Source: Echinococcus granulosus (taxonomy: Eukaryota > Platyhelminthes > Cestoda > Cyclophyllidea > Taeniidae). From it: a DNA stretch of 64,000 nucleotides. This document shows, in pieces, positions 27,301-38,891 of the stretch. Below the pieces are notes generated by a model. That model worked only from the letters and a program-made list of their open reading frames with translations. It searched no databases and had not been told where the DNA came from. A program made the translations under genes and the position numbers. Where the stretch lies: the NCBI RefSeq assembly GCF_000524195.1, contig NW_020170381.1, positions 3,417,930 through 3,481,929 of the forward strand, given 5' to 3'. Positions within the stretch are counted from its first letter, which is position 1; each line of letters starts with the position of its first letter.

Positions 27301-28010
27301 CAGAAGACTTTTGAGTGGACTTGCTACCAAGACTTGAGGTGCTTACAACCCGTCGTTGCTCCGTTGGTTTCTGATCTGCGGTGTGTTTATTGTCACCGGG
27401 AAGGGAGTGAGAGTTTTCCTCAGTAAATTCGTCTAAAGTAGTGACTTAATAAATAACTTTGTAGTACTTTCATCCGTTTGAACGTTTACTACATCAGCTG
27501 CGATGGATTCTTCAGACGGTAGTTTTACTGACTGAACTGGAGAGCGGGATCTAGCACTCCTCGGTTTACTCGAGGACACCGAACGATGTGAAGACCGCCC
27601 CGACTTCTCCTTTTTTTGACTCTTGCTAGATTTTAAACCCGATCTTTCACTAATCACATCTTTTCTGGAGCCTAAGCAAAACATTCACGAGGATACCACC
27701 ACAAATACCTCTCTGTTGGATTCTCGAATCCAGAATACCATGGAGCCTTAAAACGCCGTCAAAAATAACTTTGCCTTACCAATCTGTAAACAGTTCCGTC
27801 TGAGATCCTAGAAAAAGTTGCAAGTCCTTGATCATGCTGCTGCGCTTCTTCTTATTTGCAACCATGACAGTTATATAATCTGGCAATTCCTCATCAGCGA
27901 AGGCACCAAGCTCACTAAGTTTCGCTTTAACAAGTTCCTAGTTGACAAAGCATAAGAAAACTGACAAAGAAAACCTTTATTTCCGACAGGAATTCGGAAC
28001 TATAAGGCAT
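24344..28010 (-). CDS. ZC3H14: ZC3H14/Nab2-like poly(A)-binding CCCH protein
   Basis: Nine exons: 28010-27975, 27937-27780, 27746-27709, 27671-27468, 27432-27269, 26925-26756, 26288-25884, 25429-25239 and 24720-24344. The total is 1743 bases, 580 residues, and every junction keeps phase. The family binds polyadenosine in the nucleus and limits poly(A) tail length. The N-terminal PWI-like fold is clear: KAKLSELGAFADEELPDYIT, VMVANKKK, DLQLFLGSQTELFTDWLHG, close to human ELPDYIMVMVANKK...LFLGNNT. Next come a basic Ser/Arg segment, the TRFVVTMGEEP box, and an acidic EDEEEEGGEG stretch. Then five tandem CCCH fingers: RCKYWPNC, CKAFPSCRFGDRC, CRYGAQC (about 396-455), CRYFPHC and CRFGATC (about 468-505). 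KLKWVAPG follows the last finger as in the human protein. Exon 3 is a 38-base microexon that completes WLHG. The first four introns are 37, 33, 37 and 35 bases. The ATG sits 12 codons before the first intron. Confidence 0.93.
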
Positions 28011-28369
28011 TGTTAAATAAAGGCGACTGATTGAATGTGAAACTAGAGGCCTATGCCCGATGAGGCTGGAGATGGGCGGGTAAAGTGTGTTCATCAATGT
28101 CATCGTCCACAAAAATAATAAAATCATTTCCCGAATTTATTTTTAAAGAAACAAAACTCAAAACGCAAATTTTTAACCGCCTTTATTTGTGCAGAATGTC
28201 TGTTTAGTTGGAATTAATAGTTGTTCTCAACTAGCTTCGCAAAGTGAAAGTTGCGACATATTTTACTGGCATTCAGTATTCACACTGAGTACACTACAGG
28301 AACTACAAAGATGTGCGTCAACAAATCCATATCACACAAATAAGTAGGGGTGAGTCCACGACCTTTGGT

Positions 28370-28590
28370 TTATGCTATGCTTGAACCTGCACTATTGCAG
28401 CGCCCCGAGACATCTCTGAAGACGAAAGAAGACAAAATACTAGGACAAAATGTATATTCAGCGCAGAGAAGGTGTCTGGGCTATTGGCATGGCCCAAAAG
28501 GCCAGCCCACCCAGCGAGGTACAAGGGGGCTAATTCAAAGCACGAAAGTGGGGCCTCGCCAATGCCAAGGGATGAACCACTACTACCGTA
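28370..28590 (-). repeat. Solo LTR-like repeat, family A
   Basis: The copy begins near a 'gcagcgccccgagacatctc' block and runs through 'tgaagacgaaagaagacaaa', 'gctattggcatggcccaaaa', 'ggccagcccacccagcgagg' and 'gtggggcctcgcc'. It is one of the better-preserved copies of the family. Confidence 0.6.
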
Positions 28591-28599
28591 TTACATGAT

Positions 28600-28740
28600 A
28601 CTCTTACAGAATATATATATTCGGCATACAAAGGGTACTAAGGCTATTGGCATGGCTCAAGGGCAGACACTCCTGGCGAGGTACAATGGCCAAGTCAAAG
28701 TGGCCCTCCACCGAAACAGACCGTTAAACTAACAACCAAG
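28600..28740 (-). repeat. Partial LTR-like repeat, family A
   Basis: This 5'-truncated copy starts at the 'tatattcggcatacaaaggg' block and continues with 'ggctattggcatggctcaag', 'gcgaggtacaatggcc' and 'gttaaactaacaacc'. It lies directly after the copy at 28370-28590 in the same orientation, so the two make a head-to-tail pair. Confidence 0.6.
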
Positions 28741-29184
28741 CCAATAGAATATATGCAATTTCAGTTTTACCTCAGAAATACGTGAGACAGTACAAACCAT
28801 TTAGATTCCTCTCTACGGTCCTAATAAGCTATACAAGTATAGATGAAAGTCTGGGAGGCTATCGGTCCAGCCGAATGACGGCACCATCAGAGTGTATCAC
28901 GGTTGTCTATGGATGGGAAGCTTTCTTGCTCAAAACTACATTAAAAAATAATAAAATCACAAGCATTTAATGACACTGTGCTCGATGGGACTAATGTGCT
29001 GTTTGCTATGATGGTCCAATAATATAAATGGAGAAGCAATTCCCTTGGTTAGCACCAGCCCATACTTTTCATTTTGACAAATGTTGCATAAATGAGTAAA
29101 AAATGTTTAGCTTTCATTAACTTAGGAAATTTTAGTGGACAATACATAATCAGGTTTAACAGGATACTGCACGCAAATGTAGCC

Positions 29185-29375
29185 ACTTGATAATTCCCTA
29201 TCGACAAAAGAAGACATAATGCTTGGGTAGAATATACGCATATATAAATCCAACGTACAAAAGGTTCTGGGACTACTGACATGGCCAAGAGGCCAGCTCA
29301 TTCTACAAAGGTACAATGGCCAAGACACAAAGCGACCCTTTTCCAAAACCGAGGGCCATACAACCAATGCATTAA
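29185..29375 (-). repeat. Solo LTR-like repeat, family A
   Basis: Blocks seen are 'aaaagaagacataatgc', 'gggactactgacatggccaa', 'gaggccagctcattctacaa' and 'ggtacaatggccaagac', ending in 'aaccgagggccatacaaccaa'-type sequence. Orientation matches the two copies just to its left. Confidence 0.6.
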
Positions 29376-29569
29376 ATAAGAGCTTTTATAAGCCTGGGCT
29401 TCCTCTGTTGACTGTAAAGTGTGCTTTTCTTTTCTAAATCATCCCAAAAGGGTGAAAATGATCACGTTAGGATGGACAAACATTTACTATAAGAAATAGG
29501 CAAAAAGCTAACGGCATTGCTTGGCAATGTTCCACCGCCCATAAAGCTTATGCAGTTAAGTAAATAGTT

Positions 29570-30060
29570 GAACAGAATAATTTATTACAGACCATATGAG
29601 TTATATGGTGGTTGTTTAACCCATAGATTTACTAAAAAAGGGGCAATTTGGGCCCCCACTTCTGTAACTTTACATAGAGGTGTAGCCCCAGATCTCTTCT
29701 ACGTTGACAGCCGATATTCTTACCTAATAATGCATTTGTCCCCGTCCTCAAGGTAGTCTCGGGCGCTACAATGGTGATAGGGGAAAGTCATACCTGTCCT
29801 AAAGATTATCCATCCCGATTTTACTGCTGCTTATTGCTGGGTGATCACGTGATACTTTTGCCTCTCTATTAGTCACATGGAATCCAGATAGATATAACTG
29901 AACAGTTCTGAAGTGAGAACAAAGTGACAGGGCCGAATAAGAGCGAAACCCTACCACCACGAAACTATGTTTGATCCCGTCCTTTACTAAATGACTCTGC
30001 TTTTAGGCCTTTGTTCCTACATTTAGCCTCCAAGCTTTGATGCATGAGGATAAATATAAT
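29570..30060 (+). mobile_element. 3'-truncated TRIM-like element
   Basis: A family-A terminal repeat spans about 29570-29770 and ends GGGCGCTACA. It is followed at once by ATGGTGATAGGGG, where TGG sits one base after the repeat end, as a tRNA primer-binding site would. The next 290 bases match the interior of the complete element at 4692-5766: 'gctgggtgatcacg' versus 'gctgggtaataaac', 'agatagatataactgaacag' versus 'aaatagatatagttgggcag', 'aaatgactctgcttttaggc' versus 'aaatgactgcttttaggc'. No right terminal repeat was found. Confidence 0.55.
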
Positions 30061-30508
30061 TTATATACGAGCATTATGCCTTCCTTCGCCTTCAGGAAAG
30101 TCCCGGGGAAGCAACGTATATACGCGCAGATACTCGGTTTCTTTAGGTTCGTTGTAATTATTCACCTCGTGTTTTGCAAATTTAAAGGCAACTTTTTTTG
30201 AAAATTGGAAAAGCAGTTTACTAATCCTAATAGTATTAGCCGAGAATAAGGAATGCAAGTGGTTACTTAGAGGAAAGTTGCACACACTTTTCTCTAACAA
30301 AATTTTTTCTGTATTCGATGGATTTTTTTAGTTTTTGAATATAGCTTGGTGAAAATATATATTTTAAACGATTAAAATAAAGGCATTCTCATCATTAGAA
30401 TGAATCAAAAATATCATTGTAAACACAAAAAGGTCATATCGGAATTGCCAACTAGCGGTCTGCACACGAAGGTAATATAAAGGGAGGGAGCAATGACCTG
30501 GTAATGCA

Positions 30509-33500
30509 ATGCTGACACCTTATCGGTATAGCCCGAAAAATTTTAGCTGTCTGATTCCATATTTTGATGTCTACGAAGGGGAACTGAAACAGCTGATCAT
30601 AGACCTTGATAATTTAGTGGAACGGAAGAAATTAGAATGGAGCAACAGAATTAGGACAGCCGAGGCGAAATTAGCTGAAGAAAAGAAGACTCATTGTAGA
30701 ACGAAATCCCTGGTAGCCTTGAAGGATGTAGAGGTTCGTCGCCTACATTTTATTGACAGCAGATTGTAAAATTAACTCAACGTGCTCAATATCTGAAGGA
30801 GTGCAATGAAGCGGTGAAGTTGGATTACGAACGCCAGATCGAGAGCCTGAAAAACTCGTCGAATATGATGTCGGAAAGTCTTATTAAACTGCAAGCAAAA
30901 TATAGTAAATGGCGGTCTCGGTGCCACGTGTCTGATGTGCACACGCGGAATATTGGGACTTACTGCAAGTAATCGGATTTACTATGCTATATGTAGTTCA
31001 CTGGAGTGTGTTTATATTGTTAAGTTTTTTCCAGGTTTTACCTGGTTGTTTATTACTTTCTTAGTAATCTAGCTGGAGGCAATGATGCTCGTGAGGCTGC
31101 ACCTGCCGTTTTGATTGCTTCTTTAAAGCAATCGAATGAAATCGAATCGCAAGTTGCTACGAAAACATTGGAAATTAACGAACAAAGGGCTCAACTTGAT
31201 TCTCTTGAACGCGACTTTCGTGCGCAGATACAAAAGGTTGAGCAGCAGGTTCAAGAACTTATCGCTTCGAAGCGTGTACAAGTAAGATTTGTAGTTTCCT
31301 GACAGTTTTTTTGTTACATCCCTTGATACTTTCGAAGTATCGTGTGGTTTCAGGTATTGACCTTACCTTGTCTGTGGTTCAGTTAATTTTATCTTTCTCA
31401 GCAAGTCAAAATATCTAGTCTTTTTCGCGTTATACCTTGAATGTGTAAAAGCGATTCATTTAAGCAAAATGCAACTTTGGGTCTTTTTCCACTAAGACCA
31501 CTCAGATTTATTTAGGAGAAAGTAATTTTGCACGTCAAATTTTACAGAAAACGGAAAAAAACTTCTGGCATATCGCTAAGCGACTTTCTGCTTTGGTTCA
31601 CACTTGTTTTTTCCTAAACGCTGATATTATGCACTACCTTTATCTGCCTTTTTCGCTATTTGGCACTTGATTGACTTGTTACTCACAACTATGCTCTACT
31701 GATTACCTCCAGTTAATCGGTGGAACTTGCATTACTGTATTTTAGGATCAGGAAATTCTTTCCCTAAGGCAAAAAGAAAACTGCCGTCCAGCCACTCGCA
31801 ACTTTAGGCTTCAGTGGTCGCCACCAAAGCTGCACATTACCACGAGCGAGGTTTCCACACAAGTGCATCACAAACCCAATGTGCACTGCACATCCACAAT
31901 GACCGACTGTAAATATTTCGGACCTTCAAAATCCGATATCATTATAGCAAAGCTAGAGGATGAAATTTCACAGAAAAACGATCGGATTAGGTATGTTTGC
32001 TTCTCCATTTGCAATTTTACCTCAGCCTGCAATGCGTTCCTTTAGTTTGGCTTCATATTGCTAAGGAGTTAATTTTCTGAATAAATTTGGGTACTGAAAG
32101 CCGTTTGCCAGGTTGTTAAATCCACCATTCTCTCATTGTATTGCGGGACTGATTTTCATTTGGAGTATTGTCCTTTAATTTCGCAATGTCATTGCAATAC
32201 GCACTTTAGTAGTTCCTTCTAATATTTAGAGAAATGGAAGATGGCTACGCTGCTGCTATGAAGCTGATAGAGGAATTAAAAGTGGGAATCGAGGAGGGTA
32301 AGGCGGCTCTCGCGCACAAATGTGCTGAACTGGAACAGGTGAGGCTCCGCATACGACCTCGTGAACGACAGAGTTTCCAGTCGAAGGTAGGGCTGTTTCC
32401 TCCTTGACAGTTCTTGACGAGCTTTGATTTAGGTTAAACACTAATTTGCGTATCTTAGGCATGTCAATCTGAACCAGTTGGGTACTGTGACCGTGGTGTT
32501 GACTGCAAACCTACTCAAACTCAGGCCGTCGAATGTCAGGTGAGCAGCGTTATTGCATCCCTGACTCGGATCACTTGTGAAACGTTGGTTTTTACGCCTT
32601 TAAACTACTCAAACAGATGTAGGTTTTGCAAGACTTCCTGCCTCCATTTTGTATGTCTACTATTTGTGTTTAAGTAACATATGCTTTCACCGATTCAGGT
32701 ACCTGAGGTTTATCCGGACTCCTCTGTGAACAATATCCCAGGTTTTCTCGCGGAAGCACTAATGGTGTTGGATGAGGGTCGCTATGCCGTGTCACCGGCA
32801 ATTCAGGAGGAAATCGAATTGGCGAATGTCAATGCTATGGAGCTTAGATGCGAATCTCAAACCAAGCCTTCTGAATTTTCAGGTCTCGATGACAGAATCC
32901 CTTTAGCCACTCAAACAGAAGTGAGCTTCACCGCTACTACAACCGTGCCCTACAATTAAGTTATTTAAACTATGCAGCTTTATCTTAAAGAATTCTAGTC
33001 ATACTGGGAGATTTTCTTCAGTATGACTCATTTTTCACTTATATTTCCTTCTTCCATTTCGATAGTTTTCTGGTGTTCCGTCTTATTTCAGAAATCTAGT
33101 CGTACTGTATTGTTATCTGGTGAGATACTTAGATGAGTCTTAATTGTGATTCAATTATTTATTTTAAGGGTCAATGATGCTACCAAGAAAAAGCAAACAA
33201 ACAAAATCACTTAACTTCAATTTTGTTAAGGTATTCGCACAAGACTTAATTACGTGGCATTGGTATGTTTCATTTGGTCAAAAAAACACGAGGTTTCCTA
33301 GACGACCCCTCTTAGTAGAGAAGCGCATTATTTTTATTATTTACCATTAATTTTTAAGCCTTTACAGGTAAGTCTGTTATTTCTAGTCGTTTCATCGAAC
33401 CCTCAAAGGCTTTGACCTACTACACTCAATCGCTGTTATAAAAGTAATGAAGTCTTCCTTGTGGCCATTAAAGGTTCACTGCTATCTGTAAAATCCTATC

Positions 33501-36500
33501 AGCTGTTTGTTTTAAAATAATTCCCTTTTTCGCTTTACAACCCGGCCTTTTTTGGATGGGGACCACTGTGACTGCGTGCGCTTTGTACATCAATAAAGTC
33601 TTGATACACTTGTTTTTTTGGTTAAATTACTTGCTTTTGACTCTATTTTCCACTATTCTGTAATAGTTCAGCCTGTCTCTGGTGCTTCAGTTAGGAAATT
33701 CCCTATTTTGGTCAGGATTGGCTCGAGCTCACTACTATCAATCGTACACCGCTTTGACTTTAGGTCAACGTGTCTGTGGATACTGTTGATGTCTCTAACG
33801 AGAGCGGTACAAACGTCCAGGCCCTCCTAGCTGACTGGAACTCTACAGAAAACCAATGGGTTAGCCATCTGAAGAGTAGCGTGAGTTCCACTTAGTATTA
33901 AAAGCGCTTTCGATGTGTCGCACTTGTGAGTTTATAACTTTATCAAATACCAGGAACACTAGTTGGGAAAATCTAACGTAGCCAACAGATTTTATTATTC
34001 GTTAACAAACCACTCTCGTCTTCTTTACCGGTAAATGGCGGTGACTACCCATATGTCTGATTCCCCAAGTAGCCACTTATTTTGCAACGCTTAGGAGAGC
34101 TGATTGACAAATCCATAAACAGTGGTAGTTTGAATCGACACGTCTTTGTTTAGAATATCGGTCTAAAATTCAGTAAGAAATGGCTTATTTTCTCCTGTCA
34201 TGTTTAGGATGGCACGATTTTTTCTCTAAATGTCAATATTCTAAAACAGGAAAGTTTTGTTCCACTCGTCTTTGGTATTTGCTTATATAGGAAACAAAGT
34301 GGTGGTAGCAGCTGCCTTTACGATTGGTACTTACGGTGCTTACTAGGGTTCTATTCTTATCGGCAAGGTTGCTCCTTTTTCTAGTCGGCCCGCTCGAGCC
34401 CAACCTGGATGACAGCGGTGCGGACGAAGCAGGCGGATTTGACGGTCGGTGACACCGAGAGTGCTCCTGCCGTCGCCATTGTCACGGCGCCTGCTACTAC
34501 AGTAGCCGTCACTACCTCTATTGCTGAGGGAGTTTTCTGCTCACCGCCTTGGCTGTCAAACAAAGAATGCGATGTCGAATCCACTTACAGGTAGACCTGT
34601 GCATTTGACTTTTCTTTCATATTATACGCAATTCGGTTCGACACCTTTCACCTCCAATTTTCTTTGAATGTCTGCACATATCCTGACCGTATTGCCTAAC
34701 GGGACGTCTGTCTTCAGTATGCTGATAACGTAAAAATAGTCACCTTTATTAAAATCCTTGATAAATGCATTTTAAAATTTAAATTCGTTGAATTCTGCAA
34801 TAATGAAAAACCCTTTTTTCACTGAAATTTAGATTATTTTGAGGTCTGTGAGATTTGATGCATTGTTGACAGGGCGTAAATAATAGGGTAACATTAATCG
34901 TTTGTATTTGGATTAACAATTTCTTCCCGAGAAATATATCTAGCTTCATTTTAAGTAACCTTTCAAGTCGAGACTTGGTGGGTGCAGTCTTAGCAGTTGC
35001 TGTGTAAATATGAATGGTCCCATTTTTCCAGGTTCAAACTAATTAATTTGGAAACACAGAAGTCGTAATTTGAGCCACTGTTGTTGTTTGCCAGTTGTGT
35101 CTTTGGGAGTTACATCAAGTAGGCACCAGAAGCAACTCGTTCAATGCGCTTGGTCCTCGTTGTCTTTACATCCAAGTCTGGGAGTCGCAGGGAATTCCCC
35201 TTTTCATTGATTAGACGAGGTGGCTGGGCTTTTCACAGGCGCAGCTGTTCATTCATTTTTTATCCCGTCGTCTTTGTCGTCGATTCTTGCAGGCACAGTC
35301 ACGCACTCTCGTCCGCAATTTCAGACATGATTGTTTATTTCATTAAAATGAATTACTTCAAGTGCAGTCTCTGTGCAAAATCTAACAACATTTGCATTTG
35401 TATCATGTGGCTCTGGATTTAACCTTCGCATTTCAACGCAAAGCAAAAATGAAACACGGATATAAGTTTTAGTAGCACTAATACAGTTGTTTTTGGATTA
35501 AGCGTATGATGTAGAGGTAGGTATTTGTGCGGAAGATGTCTCATTGCTTTTTGTTTGAAAGATTGACATCATCATTTGGAGTTAAATTACCTGTCTAGCA
35601 ACTTTTAACGGTAAAAGTAGATTTGCCAATTGAAAGACTATCACGGAGTTTTTTTCTAGTATTTTCTGGCCATCGATGTGTTCCAAAATCTGGGTGTTGG
35701 TTATTTTACTCTCCTGTTTGAAAGAGTTTATTCATGAAAAGTTTTCCCCATAAATGGTGAAACCCCGTTAAGATCATGGTAGATTTGGGCAAGACTCCAT
35801 CTGTAGTTAGTGTCTTAAAATTCTATAAATGCTTACTGATCGAATTCTTACAACTAGTTACGCAGTAAATGTAAGCTTCCTCAAATTTTGCATCTTATTG
35901 CTTGGACATTTTCACCCTATTTGTCTTTTTTTCTTTTTCTTAAGGTAGTTACTGGGACTTATTCTTGTATTCACTTCATTTTGAACCATTTTGGTTGTTA
36001 TTTTTGTCCCGCACATTTATCCATTATACCTCAGCAGGTTGTTTGTGACAAGATCTTCGAGACCCTCCCTTCAGAATTGCATTGTTCCTTCGGAGGGCGC
36101 ATTCACTGCCATGACAAATCACTTTCTTTCTGTCACACGGGCACTGTTTCTCACAAGGCATTTACTTCTACATCATGTCATTGCTTTTGCAATCTTATTT
36201 CGCATGCTGAAATTATTTTACCTTACTGGGTTTGACGGAAACTCCCACTTGCTGGGGCGTGAATAGGGCGTTCTTTTTGTGATTACTGAAAATAGTCAAT
36301 TGACTTTGTGGGTGCTATATGTTGTTGATGAAAATGTCCTATTGACTACAAGAGTTTCTCATGTAGTTAGTACCTCTACGTCACCACCTGTGCTTGTTAT
36401 TCGCCGTGCCAAAGGTTCAATGACTAAAATTATCGTAATAGCTGGTTTCGAATACCGGATACTTCTCAGTGCTTTCCTGGATTCTTTTAATGTCCACTGA

Positions 36501-38891
36501 TTGGGCTCCAAATAACTGGATTACATTCGTATACAAGTTTACTTTTTATGCGTATTGACTAAGTCTGCCCATTTCGGTATTTGCTGTTAATCTGCTGGAT
36601 CATTTGTGGATAAGTACATCTGATGGACTTCTATTTTTCATGATTCACTCGTAAACCCATATTTTACTCTAATTCCCATGAGTTTTGTGGAGCTTTAACC
36701 CGCCGACATCCTCATTACTTTGTCACCCGTCACGTTATAACTTTTAGTCAATACAGGTTAATATCGCAATGGTGAATGCTGACTTTTCGCCAACAATAAG
36801 TTGAAAACCGGATAAGTCAATGTTTCCTCTTAATGCGATTTTAATTTTAATTATTACATGCCGCCCTATATAGTGTGGCGTAAAGTAAAAGGAAATTGTT
36901 TGTTTTCAGACACCTTCGAAGAAGAATATTTAGGGTACTTTGCACGGTATGAGACCGTATATCAGGGAGCTTAAAGTCGAAGTTCTAGTGGTTTGGAACG
37001 TATTAATTGATTTTTCATCCACATGACAAAGATCTCAAAAGTGTCAGCGCCAACGAAGTTTTACTCGCTTTAATATTGTAGGAGTAACACCAAGCGTGAT
37101 CAGCAAGATATCGGCGTACCTCCATCGGCGGATTCAACACCTGCAGACTTCGCCGGTGTCACACTAGCTAATACTCAGAAAGTCCCAGAAGGAACTCCTC
37201 AATTGTTCTTCAGTGCTGCGCGGTCATCCCACTTCACACTGACTTCTGTATCTGCTGATGGAGATGCTTGGAACGAGGTGAGTTTTTCAGCCTCGACGAC
37301 AATAAAATAATTAAATTCTACCCCCTTACTCATTATCCTAAAATTATGCCACAGAACCACATTTCACAGGCTTGTGATTCTAACACCATAGTTCTGCTCT
37401 CTATGAAGGTGGTACTGTTGGAACTTATATTTACTTTCATTCGTGTTTATGTAAGCATGTTTGTTTTAGCTTTCATATTTTTGTTAATCCAATTTCTAGT
37501 CCACATGCCGCCTTGTGATTGTTCATGTACTTGTTTGGCTCATAAAACGATTGACAAAAATTTCGCGCTTACTGGGAATGTGAAATCGCATAATGTTTTG
37601 CTGGTATGTGTTATCTCCCCTAAAAATTTGTCTCTTGAATACGCTTTGCTCACCGTTTATCAAGACTTATAGTTTTCCCAGTTGTTAAACTTCTTCGTAT
37701 TTAGCCGGAAAAGCGTCTTAATGGATAAGCTAATAGATGCGGAAAAAGTACGCTGACTCACGTTTCTTCTGTTGTTTTTTTTTCCATGAAATCACTGAAA
37801 TTACTGCACTAAAAGTAAAGATTCTTCAAGTTCATTTAATTTCCAGTAATATAAGGCCGGCAAATAGGATCACTTTGAGCGTCACAATCGTCTACTTTGT
37901 GAAATGTTTGGAAATTTGGAACAACTGCGGTAGTTGTAGTTTACAAAGATTGACTTACAATGTCGGTTTTAAATACCGATTAGTAAGGCCATGACGGGTA
38001 CAACTGCATACACACCGTCGGAGTTTCATCTGATAACGAAACAAGACGTAGGGACTAAAACAGATTAATTTGTTACGGGACCGAAAGCGGCCGTATACCT
38101 GTAGCGTCTCAAGGTTTCCCTGAAGTTGAAAGAAGACACAATGCTCGACCAGAATACGCGTATTTGACATACAATAGGGCTCGGGCTACTGGCACGGACC
38201 GCAGGCCTGCCCACCCCGCGAAATTACAATAGTGGAGCGCCTAAGTGGTCCCTCTACCAGAACAGAGAGTTAAACAAACAGCCAACATATTGCGTACCAC
38301 TATGTGATTGACCAAATTATTGTGGGGTAAGTAGAATTGTATAACTCACTAAGCATTGCATTGTTGCTGCAGCATTGTTGCTGCAATCTCTGTCTCCTTT
38401 ATTTTATTTTAAAATACAATCCTTAGAAGAAATGGCTATCCCAAATTAACTCTCAATGGATTACTTTTAGGTAGTGAAATCACAGGATATTCGGAATATT
38501 AGTACTCTTATGTTTATGTGCTCTCTCTTCGCAGTACGTCTGGCTGTAGTTGTTGATATACGAAAAGTCCGGTGAGTTGTTGATAATAATGGCATTGACA
38601 AAGCGCTATAACACAAATTTTTTGAACGGAGCCTACAGAGACTGAAAAGTCCTAGTGGTTAACTGTCAAAATATCGTTCTTTTGTAGCCTAGAAGTCCAT
38701 CGAAAGGACGAGACAGCTTCTTCGGCCTGGGAATTTGGAACGATGATGACGTGGAGCAGTTGGCGGTTCACTTTCTGGCGACGGAACGCGAGCACTCAAC
38801 ATCCCTTGAGGCGGCGATCGAGCGACATCTCGAGGACCTACGCCTCAACGTCGCCTCCTCGAGTCTCCCTCTCGTGCCCTCTGCGCAGTAG
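30509..38891 (+). CDS. CEP63: CEP63/DEUP1-family centriole coiled-coil protein
   Basis: Eleven exons: 30509-30727 (or -30733), 30763-30968, 31065-31281, 31746-31990, 32230-32386, 32459-32539, 32699-32920, 33764-33880, 34385-34590, 37082-37277 and 38688-38891; about 689 residues (human CEP63 is 703). CEP63 recruits CEP152 to the parent centriole and helps start centriole duplication. The N-terminal match is strong: GELKQLIIDLDNLVERKKLE against human [22 protein letters not shown]. Charged heptad-rich segments follow (KLTQRAQYLKECNEAVKLDY, LDSLERDFRAQIQKVEQQ, KLIEELKVGIEEGKAALAHK). The C-terminal HFLATEREHSTSLEAAIERH matches the human FLEEEELRSHHILERLDAH helix. The middle (exons 6-10) is Ser/Thr/Pro-rich and diverged. 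All phases close. The start is the first ATG after an in-frame stop at 30493. An extra exon between 32921 and 33763 cannot be excluded. DEUP1 is the alternative name within the same family. Confidence 0.72.
38090..38310 (-). repeat. Solo LTR-like repeat, family A, in CEP63 intron
   Basis: A well-preserved copy inside the last CEP63 intron. It starts near 'cctgtagcgtctcaagg', continues 'ccctgaagttgaaagaagac', 'ggctcgggctactggcacgg', 'caggcctgcccaccccgcga', and ends 'agagttaaacaaacagccaa' plus 'catattgcg'. The start and end fit TGTAG...TTGC(A) termini. Confidence 0.65.
38358..38385. repeat. Two-unit tandem repeat of 14 bases
   Basis: The 14-base unit gcattgttgctgca occurs twice in tandem within the last CEP63 intron. 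It looks like simple replication slippage. Confidence 0.6.

Larger units (their letters stand above)
28011..30508. other. Repeat-filled spacer between divergent genes
   Basis: ZC3H14 starts leftward at 28010 and CEP63 starts rightward near 30509, so the spacer should contain both promoters. Most of 28370-30060 is LTR-like repeat: three family-A copies in one orientation and one A-plus-interior copy in the other. The free sequence next to each start is AT-rich. I saw no defined regulatory motif. Confidence 0.55.

Noticed and set aside
35888..36235. 115-codon + strand frame rich in Phe, Cys, His and Ser
   Set aside because: It sits in the 2.5 kb CEP63 intron, where the + strand is T-rich. Such composition yields hydrophobic open frames by chance, and no domain is visible.
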